NCBI GenBank assembly: GCA_044233795.1
Contig: JBIIJL010000032.1
Span: forward strand, 1-21,726
DNA: 21,726 nucleotides
Reading direction: 5' to 3'
Source: JBIIJL01 sp044233795
Lineage (GTDB): Bacteria > Pseudomonadota > Gammaproteobacteria > Legionellales > Legionellaceae
The number at the start of each line of letters is the position of its first letter. Positions within the stretch are counted from its first letter, which is position 1. The translations under genes were made by a program, and so were the position numbers. The notes under the pieces were generated by a model, which worked only from the letters and a program-made list of their open reading frames with translations, was not told where the DNA came from and searched no databases. Positions 1 to 8,010 of this stretch are shown piece by piece.

Positions 1-227
1 GAATCAAAAAAATAAAAAAACAACCGTTGGATAAACCACGTCTCATTTAAAAAAGCCTTGCAGAGCCCCAGAGCCTGAATGTTTTCACTCTCAGTGTCCC
101 GCTGGTAGCTAAGTAGCGCAACACGTACCTTGGATGGGAAAAACCATTTTGCATACCAACGCAGCGATTTGTACCGCCCCTTCAGTGTTTCAATAACTTC
201 TCTGTTACTAACTGACAGATGATGCAT
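1..227 (-). CDS. 5' part of a paralogue of the 624-aa repeat protein (runs off the window)
   Basis: An open frame starts with ATG at 225-227 and continues without a stop to the left edge, giving 75 residues. The N-terminus aligns with the neighbour at 360-2234: both have an N-terminal 'IETLK.RY.SL.WYA' stretch, then 'FFPSKV', and both later carry 'FLNE'. A 19-bp DNA identity (126-144 against 2133-2151), a shared ribosome-binding region (14 bp directly before both ATGs) and a shared promoter show that this is a duplicated gene, not a chance ORF. It lies downstream of the neighbour in the same orientation, 132 nt away, with its own promoter. No function is recognised. By analogy with its partner, an effector-like or accessory role is possible, but that is inference. 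Confidence 0.75.
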   Translation of the reverse strand, partial: MHHLSVSNREVIETLKGRYKSLRWYAKWFFPSKVRVALLSYQRDTESENIQALGLCKAFLNETWFIQRLFFYFFD

Positions 228-262
228 CTAAGCTCTCCTAACGCAATACGAGATTACGACAT

Positions 263-292
263 ATTATGACGACAAAGTGGTTTATATATTAA
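263..292 (-). promoter_or_regulatory. Promoter of the partial paralogue: CATAAT -10 plus TTAATATATAAA element
   Basis: Reading the minus strand, TTAATATATAAA (281-292) is followed by the -10-like CATAAT (263-268), and the ATG comes 35 nt after that. The same two elements sit at exactly the same distances from the ATG in the paralogue at 2234, while the sequence between them differs. This conservation argues for function. The AT-rich element lies where a -35 box would be expected, and no TTGACA-like hexamer is visible. Confidence 0.5.
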
Positions 293-359
293 CATGGTGT
301 CATAAATATGTAAATTTTTGGCTATGGTTTGTTGCAGATTAATGTTTATCACGCCCTGC

Positions 360-2234
360 TTATGGATGCGGCGCCTTGGCCGCACTAGGTATTGCATTGT
401 CATTAGTGCCGGGTGTAGCTGCAGCAGCAAAAAAACTATCCGGGGCCGTCCCAAGGCTCGCAGCCGCAGCGCCATCTTGCGATACTTGGCCGATGAGTTT
501 GTCTAATTCACTTAAATGATTGGGATTTAAAGGGCAAAACTCTCCAGCTGCAATAGCGATCAAAAACTCAGGTGTCGTTCTATCATTTCTAAACAAGGAG
601 CCAAACTCATTAAACATACGCTCTTCAACAACAGTTCGTATTTCCGCCCAGATAGGTCCAACACTGTTGGCATTATCTTCTGCTTTAATCGCCTCAATTA
701 ATGAGCGAAGGTTTAAATTAGCACGACTCTTCAAATAAGCCACGGCCACTTCACCCACAACAAGCGGAATTTTCAGACAAAAGCCGGTCATGCTAATAAA
801 ATCAACAACCATAGCAGGATGCACTCCCTGCCCCTTCTCAATGATTTTATTAAACGTACCTGCAGGACAAGAAGGCTCATCCCTTTCACGGCCATCATCC
901 TCTCCTGTTGCAGATAAATTATACTCACGTTGACTTTCATAGAGCCCATGAATGAGTTGTAATTTTGCATCATCTAAAGTGCCCTTGCGACATTCATCAT
1001 CATGAATCGCAATCCAGAACAAGGCTAAAAGCTCTTTCATCGATACCCGCGAGCTTGGATCGGTGTAAAAATAATCTGACGCTATCAGTCGCTCCAAGCA
1101 ACGCTTGGCCGTTGTGATTTGTCTAGACAAATCTGGTTGTGCATTAAGCCACGTGGAAAGCTCTTGAATCGTTTCATTCAGCCCTCTACCTGAAATGTGT
1201 GCGCCATACCTCGCCATGAGTCTTCTTGCTGACTCAGATACACTTTGATGAACGCTTGCCGTATGAGTACTTTGCCCCGCATTGAGTCTTGGACCCCCAG
1301 CAGCGGGCTCATTTATGCCCAGTATTAATTCAACATTAATGTAAGCAATGACACGATCACGGCCAGCAGCTGGGTTGTCCGCATGTCGCTGACAAATCTC
1401 TATCAAGTCAGTAAGTCGTGTTTGGGTAAATCGATGAATTGGAATTCGCGTCAAAAACACCCTGATTTCAGGATGAAGCAATATGGCTGAATGTAGCCTC
1501 AAAGCATCAAAATTAGCCTGCGCTACATCCCCTCTTAATAAGCCCGCGGCGTTAATTAGGCGAAGGGCGAGAGTATCTTCTCTTGGATCCTCATATTCTA
1601 TCACAACATTAAAATTAGCTTGCGCTGCAACCCCACTTAATAAGCCGGCATCATTAAGTAGACGAAGGGCGAAAACAACTGAATGTAGGTCAGGGTGATT
1701 TGCCAGTGCATTAAAGTTGGAATGCGCTGCAGGCGCGTTGAATACGTCGCGAAATTCGATGAGGGCACCAACAAATTCGCCTGGGTCTCGGTGGCGTGTC
1801 ATCGTATAGAAATGATCCTGTGCTTCATCAGCCGTTAAGAACCCCGCGCGGTAAAGTACCCCAATGGCATAAACAACCCCTTGTGGGAGTTGGTGGCTTA
1901 CCACGGCATCAAAATTAGCTTGCTGCACATCCTCGGTTAATAACCCCGCACGGTTAAGTTCATTTACAGCACTAAAAAGTACTGATTCAGAAAACGTTTC
2001 AAGACAATCGTCAAAAAAAGAAAAACCCCATCGTCTGGTATAGCTTACTTCATTTAAGAAAATCCTGCAGAGAGTGAAAGCTTGCTCGCTTTCACTCTCT
2101 GAGTGACTCTCGAAATTAAGAAGCTCGGTACTTACCTTGGATGGGAAAAACTTTCTTGCATACCAAGGTAGCGATTGATAGCGAGCTTTTAGTGTCTCAA
2201 TATTCTTTCTGTAAATCTCTGGTAACAGCGGCAT
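360..2234 (-). CDS. Hypothetical repeat protein, effector-like, 624 aa
   Basis: I cannot assign a function. Residues about 88-255 contain five degenerate repeats of 32-35 residues with the pattern ALxxLNxAGLLxxxxAQANFDAxxxH. The first, fourth and fifth are clearest; the second and third are eroded. This looks like an alpha-helical solenoid. A second region (about 330-460) is helical, followed by a motif around 'CPAGTFNKIIEKGQGVHP', which I recall from proteins of Legionella-like bacteria but cannot name. The C-terminal 40 residues are Ala/Pro/Gly-rich and low in complexity. No signal peptide or transmembrane segment is evident. Start: ATG at 2234, with AGGAG 8 nt upstream and the same leader as the paralogue at 227. 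Solenoid repeats without a catalytic domain, in an accessory locus with its own promoter, would suit a secreted or host-interacting protein, but nothing in the sequence proves secretion. Confidence 0.8.
   Translation of the reverse strand: MPLLPEIYRKNIETLKARYQSLPWYARKFFPSKVSTELLNFESHSESESEQAFTLCRIFLNEVSYTRRWGFSFFDDCLETFSESVLFSAVNELNRAGLLTEDVQQANFDAVVSHQLPQGVVYAIGVLYRAGFLTADEAQDHFYTMTRHRDPGEFVGALIEFRDVFNAPAAHSNFNALANHPDLHSVVFALRLLNDAGLLSGVAAQANFNVVIEYEDPREDTLALRLINAAGLLRGDVAQANFDALRLHSAILLHPEIRVFLTRIPIHRFTQTRLTDLIEICQRHADNPAAGRDRVIAYINVELILGINEPAAGGPRLNAGQSTHTASVHQSVSESARRLMARYGAHISGRGLNETIQELSTWLNAQPDLSRQITTAKRCLERLIASDYFYTDPSSRVSMKELLALFWIAIHDDECRKGTLDDAKLQLIHGLYESQREYNLSATGEDDGRERDEPSCPAGTFNKIIEKGQGVHPAMVVDFISMTGFCLKIPLVVGEVAVAYLKSRANLNLRSLIEAIKAEDNANSVGPIWAEIRTVVEERMFNEFGSLFRNDRTTPEFLIAIAAGEFCPLNPNHLSELDKLIGQVSQDGAAAASLGTAPDSFFAAAATPGTNDNAIPSAAKAPHP
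2069..2100. repeat. Perfect 13-bp inverted repeat with 6-nt loop inside the coding region
   Basis: AGAGAGTGAAAGC (2069-2081), a loop of 6 nt, then its exact complement (2088-2100). It lies at codons about 45-56 of the 624-aa protein, encoding a Ser/Glu-rich stretch. The paralogue at 1-227 does not conserve it. Confidence 0.8.
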
Positions 2235-2269
2235 CTAAGCTCTCCTAAATCAACACAACACTTCAGCGC

Positions 2270-2299
2270 ATTATAGTGTCTGGGCGTTTTATATATTAG
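2270..2299 (-). promoter_or_regulatory. Promoter of the 624-aa gene: TATAAT -10 plus CTAATATATAAA element
   Basis: On the minus strand, CTAATATATAAA (2288-2299) is followed by a consensus TATAAT (2270-2275), then 35 nt of leader containing TTAGGAGAG, then the ATG. Spacing is identical to that in the paralogue (motif starts 54 nt before the ATG, -10 at 36-41 nt). The AT-rich element covers the -35 position, the usual placement of activator boxes such as PmrA sites in Legionella. Confidence 0.5.
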
Positions 2300-2419
2300 C
2301 ACGCCGCTCTAAATTCGCCAACTATTGTGAATTGTTGGGCAATTTGATAATGTTTGGTTTGAACAATTTAGAAATACTCGTTACCTATCAATTAATCCCT
2401 ATTAGGCTCTTTTGGGGAC

Positions 2420-2425
2420 TATAAT
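2420..2425 (+). promoter_or_regulatory. Candidate -10 box for the bd oxidase operon
   Basis: A perfect TATAAT lies 88 nt before the oxidase start codon, without a convincing -35 hexamer. A second, weaker possibility is TTCACA (2444-2449) with TAGAAT (2469-2474) at a 19-nt spacing. The 279-bp region 2235-2513 contains no gene. I saw no convincing full FNR or ArcA site in it. Confidence 0.25.
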
Positions 2426-2513
2426 GGGCTTCGGCTGATTAAATTCACAATTAGTTTATGTATCGTGCTAGAATAATTTTATCATTGCATCTCTTTTATG
2501 GAGAAAGGCCTCA

Positions 2514-3881
2514 ATGGTAGATCTTTTATCACGCATTCAATTTGGATTTAGCATTGGTTTTCATATTATCTTTCCTACCCTAAATTTAGGCCTGGCAGTT
2601 TTTCTTGTGTTAATGGAGGCCATGTGGCTTAAAAGCCGAAAAAACGTATATCTCGAAATTTGTAAACTCTTCACTAAAATCTTTGCCCTTACATTTGGCA
2701 TGGGCGTCGTCTCAGGGATTGTGCTTGCGTACCAGATTGGCACTAATTTTGGCCCATTTATTTCCCGCTTTGGTAATGTATTAGGTGCTTTATTTGCCTA
2801 TGAAACCATGACTGCGTTTTTCCTTGAAGCAGGTTTTTTAGGGGTCATGTTATTTGGTTGGAAACGTGTGCCACCAAAACTTCATTTCATCGCCACATCA
2901 TTGGTCACTATCGGTACAACCATTTCAGCCTTTTGGATTCTTTCTGCCAACTCGTGGATGCAAACACCCAGTGGTTATCAGTTGATCGACGGAAAGTATG
3001 TGGTAGATAGCTGGTGGGCGGTGGTATTCAACCCCTCTTTTATTCCACGTTTTATTCATATGCTGATGTCATCGTATATCACAACGTCCTTCGTCATTAT
3101 GGGGGTCGCGTCATATTATCTACTTCGAGGCCAATTCATAACACTCGCAAAAAAGTGCCTTTCTTTTGGTTTATGGGCGACCCTCATTTTAGTCCCTTTT
3201 CAGATTTTTATGGGTGATGTTGTTGGGATCAAAGTCCATGAATATCAGCCACTCAAAACTGCCGCGATAGAAGGGCTTTGGCATACCCAAAAAGGTGCTC
3301 CCCTTTTGCTTTTTGCCTGGCCCTCTCAGTCATTACAAAAAAATGATGCAGAAATCGCAATACCTAAACTTGCAAGCTTAATCAATACCCACAATTTAAA
3401 TGGCGAATTACAAGGGTTAACCAGTGTTGCACCCATCGAACAGCCCCGCGTCGCCCCAGTATTTTTTTCATTTAGAATGATGGTCGGTATCGGATTTTTG
3501 ATGCTCTTTACCGCACTGTGCGGTGTATATCTTAGAATCAAAGGACGTTTATATAAAGCCGCCTGGTTTCACCGCTGGTGCTTGCTCATTGTGCCCCTTG
3601 GTTTTGTAGCAAGTATCGCAGGGTGGCTGACAGCCGAGCTTGGTCGACAACCTTGGGTAGTCTACAACTTAATGAAAACCCATGACGCAGTTTCCAATGT
3701 AGGCGTGGAAGAGGTCATTATCTCATTGACTTTATTGGTCTTGGCTTATGGCGTAGTCTTTGGGTTTTACCTTTACTACCTTTTAAAGCTCATCAAGCAA
3801 GGTCCGCAACCATTAGAGTTCCATGATAACGAACATCATGCATTTCAATACATGACTGATCTATCTCAGGAGAAAGACTAA
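2514..3881 (+). CDS. cydA: Cytochrome bd-type (CioA-like) quinol oxidase subunit I
   Basis: Subunit I of a cytochrome bd terminal oxidase in the inner membrane. It oxidises quinol and reduces oxygen to water, carrying hemes b558, b595 and d. At 455 aa it belongs to the short-Q-loop, CioA-like class (E. coli CydA is about 520 aa). Key residues visible: H17 in 'FGFSIGFHIIFPT' (the conserved N-terminal heme-ligand His), E97 and E105 (proton/heme region), H182 in 'PRFIHM' and M323 in 'FSFRMMVG' (b558 ligands by alignment with E. coli H186 and M393), K248 and E253 in the quinol loop, and the 'GRQPW' signature at 377-381. Multiple hydrophobic helices span the protein. ATG at 2514 is preceded by GGAGAAAGG. 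The gene overlaps subunit II by 1 nt (TAATG). The CioA-type sequence suggests relative cyanide insensitivity (inference). Confidence 0.95.
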   Translation: MVDLLSRIQFGFSIGFHIIFPTLNLGLAVFLVLMEAMWLKSRKNVYLEICKLFTKIFALTFGMGVVSGIVLAYQIGTNFGPFISRFGNVLGALFAYETMTAFFLEAGFLGVMLFGWKRVPPKLHFIATSLVTIGTTISAFWILSANSWMQTPSGYQLIDGKYVVDSWWAVVFNPSFIPRFIHMLMSSYITTSFVIMGVASYYLLRGQFITLAKKCLSFGLWATLILVPFQIFMGDVVGIKVHEYQPLKTAAIEGLWHTQKGAPLLLFAWPSQSLQKNDAEIAIPKLASLINTHNLNGELQGLTSVAPIEQPRVAPVFFSFRMMVGIGFLMLFTALCGVYLRIKGRLYKAAWFHRWCLLIVPLGFVASIAGWLTAELGRQPWVVYNLMKTHDAVSNVGVEEVIISLTLLVLAYGVVFGFYLYYLLKLIKQGPQPLEFHDNEHHAFQYMTDLSQEKD

Positions 3882-4873
3882 TGCTACCTCTGATTTTTGC
3901 AATCCTGCTTGCATTCATCGTCATTATGTATGTTATCTTGGATGGATTCGATTTAGGAATTGGAATTTTGTTTCCTTTCACCTCAAGTGAAGCAGAGCGC
4001 GATAGCATGATGAATTCTATCGCGCCAGTTTGGGATGGTAACGAAACCTGGTTGGTGTTTGGCGGTGCAATGCTATATGGTGCATTTCCTATTGTTTATG
4101 GCCTACTTCTACCGATTTTATATATGCCCATCATGCTCATGCTGATTGCACTAATTTTTCGAGGTGTAAGTTTTGAGTTTCGTTTCAAAGCCCATAAAAC
4201 TAAAGTCATATGGAATTGGGCCTTTGCTATCAGCTCCTCTGCTGCCGCTTTCTTCCAGGGTGTGATTCTTGGATCCTTTGTGCAAGGCTTTCCGGTGAAT
4301 GAAGCAAGCATGACTATCAATGATGCAGATTGGCTCACGCCTTTTAGTCTACTCACAGGCATTGCCTTGATGAGTGGTTATGGCTTGCTTGGTGCAACCT
4401 GGATGGTGATCAAAAGTACCGGTACATTGCAGAAAAAAATGATTCATTATGCCAAAGGCCTGTTGGTCTTGATAAGCTTCTTCTTGATATTCGTAAGTAT
4501 TTGGACCCCCCTAAACAGTACGGTCGTTTTTAATCGCTGGTATAGCCTCCCAAATGCACTCTTGCTATGCCCATTACCCATCATCACAGCAAGTGCAATC
4601 TATCTTGCCTTTAAAAATTTGTCGTCAAATAATGAGTACTGGCCCTTTGTTTATAGCATTATCATTTTCTTGTGCTCATATATTGGTATTGCAATCAGTG
4701 TTTACCCTTATTTGGTACCACATCAAATCACGATTTGGGAAGCAGCAGCACCACCGTCAACACTTAAATTTATCTTAGTAGGCGTTGTTATCATGTTACC
4801 CGTCCTGCTTGGCTATACTATATATGCCTATCATCTTTTCCGGGGCAAATCCCATGAGAACTACCACCACTGA
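3881..4873 (+). CDS. cydB: Cytochrome bd-type (CioB-like) quinol oxidase subunit II
   Basis: Subunit II of the bd oxidase, 330 aa, an integral membrane protein with about eight hydrophobic segments. It is the structural partner of subunit I. Family signatures: 'DGFDLGIG' near residue 21 and 'WDGNETWLVFGGAMLYGAFP' starting at residue 51, containing D52 of the conserved acidic site. The start codon overlaps the subunit I stop (TAATG), with CAGGAG 8-14 nt upstream, so translation is probably coupled. No CydX-like small membrane peptide follows: only 26 nt separate this stop from the next ATG. CydX is often absent or placed elsewhere in Cio-type systems. No cydDC assembly genes are in the window. 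Confidence 0.95.
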   Translation: MLPLIFAILLAFIVIMYVILDGFDLGIGILFPFTSSEAERDSMMNSIAPVWDGNETWLVFGGAMLYGAFPIVYGLLLPILYMPIMLMLIALIFRGVSFEFRFKAHKTKVIWNWAFAISSSAAAFFQGVILGSFVQGFPVNEASMTINDADWLTPFSLLTGIALMSGYGLLGATWMVIKSTGTLQKKMIHYAKGLLVLISFFLIFVSIWTPLNSTVVFNRWYSLPNALLLCPLPIITASAIYLAFKNLSSNNEYWPFVYSIIIFLCSYIGIAISVYPYLVPHQITIWEAAAPPSTLKFILVGVVIMLPVLLGYTIYAYHLFRGKSHENYHH

Positions 4874-4899
4874 ACTTACCCTAACGAGAGAATATTGAC

Positions 4900-5604
4900 A
4901 TGGCCCACTACCTCATTATTGCCGGCAGTAGCACCATCGGACAGGCGATTACTCATGCGTTAATAGCCCAAGGCGACACGGTTTTTATTACAGCAAGAAG
5001 CGCAAATACAATCACCCCTGATGCCATCCTAGATGCTACAAACTTTAAAGCAGTAGAAGATGTTTTCCTCCAAGCCGGGGAGCTTGATGGCGTTGTTAAT
5101 TGTAGCGGCTCTTTACTACTGAAAAATGCACACTTAACGACTGAGCCTGAATATCGAGCCGTGATGGACGCTTCACTCACCACCTCTTTTGCAACAGTTC
5201 GAGCAGCTGGTCAATTCATGAAAAAAGGTGGTTCTGTGGTATTGCTTTCTTCTGCAGCAGCGCTGGTGGGGCTCGCTAATCATGAAGCCATTGCGGCAGC
5301 AAAAGCTGGAATTATAGGTCTTGCGCAATCTGCAGCAGCATCTTATGCAAGTAATAATTTACGATTTAATGTAGTCGCGCCTGGCATGATAGATACACCG
5401 CTCACCCTGCCTTTAACTAGCAACGAGGCTATGCTTAATGCATCAATAGCCATGCATGCGCTCGGAAGAATCGGTACCCCCGCAGATATTGCAAATGCTG
5501 TCTTGTTTTTTTTAAAGCCATGCAACAATTGGATAACAGGTCAGGTTCTTGCAGTTGATGGCGGGCTTAGCCGTGTAAGGCCTCGGTTAAAGATAGCTCG
5601 TTAA
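4900..5604 (+). CDS. SDR-fold protein lacking the catalytic tyrosine
   Basis: A 234-aa Rossmann-fold protein of the short-chain dehydrogenase/reductase superfamily. The N-terminal nucleotide-binding loop is shortened ('IIAGSSTIGQA', residues 6-16) relative to TGxxxGIG. The NNAG motif is degenerate ('NCSG', 67-70). Ser117/118 sits at the catalytic Ser position, and 'VVAPGMIDTP' (158-167) and 'VDGG' (219-222) are normal. The YxxxK active site reads I131-A-A-A-K135, so the general-acid Tyr is replaced by Ile. It may therefore not be a classical dehydrogenase; it could bind NAD(P) for another purpose or use a different acid. It begins 26 nt after the oxidase subunit II gene and is probably co-transcribed with it. 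The substrate is unknown. Confidence 0.8.
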   Translation: MAHYLIIAGSSTIGQAITHALIAQGDTVFITARSANTITPDAILDATNFKAVEDVFLQAGELDGVVNCSGSLLLKNAHLTTEPEYRAVMDASLTTSFATVRAAGQFMKKGGSVVLLSSAAALVGLANHEAIAAAKAGIIGLAQSAAASYASNNLRFNVVAPGMIDTPLTLPLTSNEAMLNASIAMHALGRIGTPADIANAVLFFLKPCNNWITGQVLAVDGGLSRVRPRLKIAR

Positions 5605-5661
5605 TAAGCTTGGCGCCCCAGAGCAATCATTCTAGAAAATTTTAGCGACGTTGCCTACTCT

Positions 5662-6534
5662 CTAAAATGACGCTTTTGATGCGGCGACGATGGACGCTAA
5701 CCCCTCGCGGTAGGTGGGAAAATTCAAATTCACCTTAAGTTCTATTTTTATTTTCTCATTAGATACTCGACGATTATTGGCATAAAACTCTTTTTCCATC
5801 GGTGATAGCATTGCTTCTTCAAAAGGAAGAAGCGGGGGCGGAGCTTTTTCGAGCAAGAAGGCTGCAAAAGCATCGACTTCATGACTTGGTGCGGGCTTAT
5901 CATCTGCAACATTGTATATCGACATAGGATTCGGAGCATTAATTGATGCCAAGACAACCTCTACAATATCTGCAACATGTATCCTTGAAAAATACTGACC
6001 CACCTTGTAAATACTATAAGGTTTGCCCGCCCTAATACGTTCTATGGCACTTCGACCTGGGCCATAAATTCCGGCTAACCTAAAAAGATGTAAGGGCAAA
6101 TTCATTTCTTTAGCACAAGACAACCAAACTCTTTCCGCCGCCAACCGTAATTGACCTTGCCGTCCCTTTGGATGACATGAAGATTGTTCATTAACCCACT
6201 CTCCCTGGAAATCACCATACACGCCTGTAGAAGATAAATAGCCGAGCCACTTAAGGTTTGTCCCATATAATTTGATAAGCTCTCCATAATGCGCCATCAC
6301 GGGATCACCCATCGACCCCTCCGGCGGTATAGAGATTAATACATGGGTGGCCTGTCTTAAATAAATCGCCATCTCTTCGTCAAAAAAATCAATGAGGTGA
6401 TAATTTTGATGCCCAAATTCCATTCGCTTTTGATTATTTCGGGTAGTTCCTATGACTTCAAAACCACGATGTAACAACTCAGGCGCCAAATAAGATGCCG
6501 TATATCCAAAACCTAGAATCAAAATAGTTTGCAT
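5662..6534 (-). CDS. Atypical (extended-type) SDR, NAD(P)-dependent epimerase-like, YeeZ family
   Basis: A 290-aa Rossmann protein. The N-terminal 'ILGFGYTASYLAPELL' is a GxGYTxxxLA nucleotide-binding motif typical of the atypical SDR group that includes E. coli YeeZ. 'YLSSTGVYGDFQGEWVNE' is the conserved mid-protein motif, and 'FRLAGIYGPGRS' follows. The canonical YxxxK pair is not apparent, as in other members of this group, so the reaction is unknown. It is the last gene of the long minus-strand run and starts 66 nt after the photolyase stop. Start: ATG at 6534 with AGAGG 8 nt upstream. A TTG immediately before it (6537) is an alternative but less likely start. It is convergent with the SDR gene ending at 5604; the 57 nt between them hold no convincing terminator. 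Confidence 0.8.
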   Translation of the reverse strand: MQTILILGFGYTASYLAPELLHRGFEVIGTTRNNQKRMEFGHQNYHLIDFFDEEMAIYLRQATHVLISIPPEGSMGDPVMAHYGELIKLYGTNLKWLGYLSSTGVYGDFQGEWVNEQSSCHPKGRQGQLRLAAERVWLSCAKEMNLPLHLFRLAGIYGPGRSAIERIRAGKPYSIYKVGQYFSRIHVADIVEVVLASINAPNPMSIYNVADDKPAPSHEVDAFAAFLLEKAPPPLLPFEEAMLSPMEKEFYANNRRVSNEKIKIELKVNLNFPTYREGLASIVAASKASF

Positions 6535-6600
6535 CAACTTCGCCTCTTATGATTAGAATGTGCTCCTATCAGCCCCCCCGACAGAGGACCCATATTGCAT

Positions 6601-8010
6601 TTATGCCTTGATGGATGACGGTGGCATTTTTATTGCTTGATAATATTGCAGGGCTTTTTTCCTAGTGACAAGATGATCGACAATAGGCTTTGGGTAATCC
6701 AAACCTTGAATAGACCAAGGCTTGTGAATGAGAGATGATTTAACCTCGCGAAGCTCTGGCAACCAGCGTCTAATATAAGCACCGTCTTTATCAAATTTCT
6801 CACTTTGAAGTTCTGGATTAAAGATACGAAAATAGGGCGCGGCATCAGCGCCACATCCAGCAACCCATTGCCAACTGGCACTATTATTAGCTAAGTCCGC
6901 GTCGAGCAAGGTATCTAAAAACCAATCAGCACCTTTACGCCAATCGATAAATAAATCTTTGGTGAGAAAAGACGCAACGAGCATACGTACCCGATTATGC
7001 ATATAGCCGGTATGCCATAATTCACGCATCCCCGCATCTACCAAAGGATAACCCGTTTTACCCTCTTGCCAGCATCTGAGTAAATGATCATCATTTTGCC
7101 AGGGAAAAGTATCAAACTCTTTTTTGAAATTGCTCTGGGAAATGTCTGGAAAATGATAAAGAAGATGATATGAAAACTCTCGCCAACCCAACTCAGATAA
7201 AAAATGATCCGCTGATGTGATATCACAAACTGGATCTAGTTTAGCCCCCTCAATAGCACGCACAAGAGCCTGTGGACTTATTTCACCAAAATGCAGGTGG
7301 GGGGATAGTTTTGATGTGGCATCCAAAACTGGTGTGTTACGTGCTTTCTGATAATCCCTAACATGAAAATGAATAAAATCATCAAGCCTCTTCTCTGCGC
7401 CAGCTTCCCCTGGCTCCCAATATTCTGAAAAACGAGCAGCCCAATTGGGATTAGAAGGAAGAAGCCCCCAGTCTTGAAGAGGTTCTGTTGCAACAGATAG
7501 CATTTTTGGCGATTTTTGAAGCAACGGTGGGGGTTTATGCTCAAGGTGACGCAAGCAATGTTTCCAAAAAGGCGTAAATACTTTGAAAGGCGCTCCCGCT
7601 TTATTTTTTATTTTCCATGGTTCAATCAACAAGCCCCCATTAAAGCTATGAACCTCAACACCTTTTTCGCGCAGCATGGTTTTAATTTTCGTATCACGTG
7701 CCTTGACCAAAGGCTCATAACATCGGTTCCAATAAACTGCCGCCACTGGTACCTCTTGATGAAGCGAATTCATCACATCAATTGCATCGCCGCGTCTTAA
7801 AATGAGGTGCAATGCCTTCTCTTTTAAGGAATGGCTTAGAGACATCAAACTATGATGTAACCACCACTGCTGGGCACGCCCTATAGGGTTTGACGCTTGA
7901 TCGAGAATATAAATCGGAATAACAACTTCGTGCGTATTACATGCTTCTATAAAAGCTACATTATCACTAAGGCGCAAATCTTGCCGAAACCACACCAATG
8001 CAATACTCAT
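6601..8010 (-). CDS. phrB: Class I deoxyribodipyrimidine (CPD) photolyase
   Basis: Repairs cyclobutane pyrimidine dimers using blue light and FADH-. At 469 aa it is close to E. coli PhrB (472). The N-terminal antenna domain begins 'ALVWFRQDLRLSDN'. The FAD domain has 'TSKLSPHLHFGEISP' (232-246), 'MHNRVRM' (337-343) and 'GADAAPYFRIFNP' (387-399). The electron-transfer Trp triad is present: W304, W357 and W380 match E. coli W306, W359 and W382 with a constant offset of 2. N376 matches the flavin N5-contacting Asn, and D370/D372 the conserved acidic pair, favouring a photolyase over a cryptochrome. The start codon overlaps the thioesterase stop by 1 nt (TGATG), so it is expressed with the thiamine genes. 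Confidence 0.93.
   Translation of the reverse strand: MSIALVWFRQDLRLSDNVAFIEACNTHEVVIPIYILDQASNPIGRAQQWWLHHSLMSLSHSLKEKALHLILRRGDAIDVMNSLHQEVPVAAVYWNRCYEPLVKARDTKIKTMLREKGVEVHSFNGGLLIEPWKIKNKAGAPFKVFTPFWKHCLRHLEHKPPPLLQKSPKMLSVATEPLQDWGLLPSNPNWAARFSEYWEPGEAGAEKRLDDFIHFHVRDYQKARNTPVLDATSKLSPHLHFGEISPQALVRAIEGAKLDPVCDITSADHFLSELGWREFSYHLLYHFPDISQSNFKKEFDTFPWQNDDHLLRCWQEGKTGYPLVDAGMRELWHTGYMHNRVRMLVASFLTKDLFIDWRKGADWFLDTLLDADLANNSASWQWVAGCGADAAPYFRIFNPELQSEKFDKDGAYIRRWLPELREVKSSLIHKPWSIQGLDYPKPIVDHLVTRKKALQYYQAIKMPPSSIKA

Noticed and set aside
2235..2513. FNR or ArcA box controlling the bd oxidase
   Set aside because: Only half-site-like sequences (TTGAT at about 2344) were found; no full dyad matches the consensus.
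5605..5661. ATTTTAG…CTAAAAT inverted repeat between convergent genes as a bidirectional terminator
   Set aside because: The stem is only 7 AT-rich pairs with a loop near 19 nt and no GC-rich core or T-run, so it is not a convincing intrinsic terminator.
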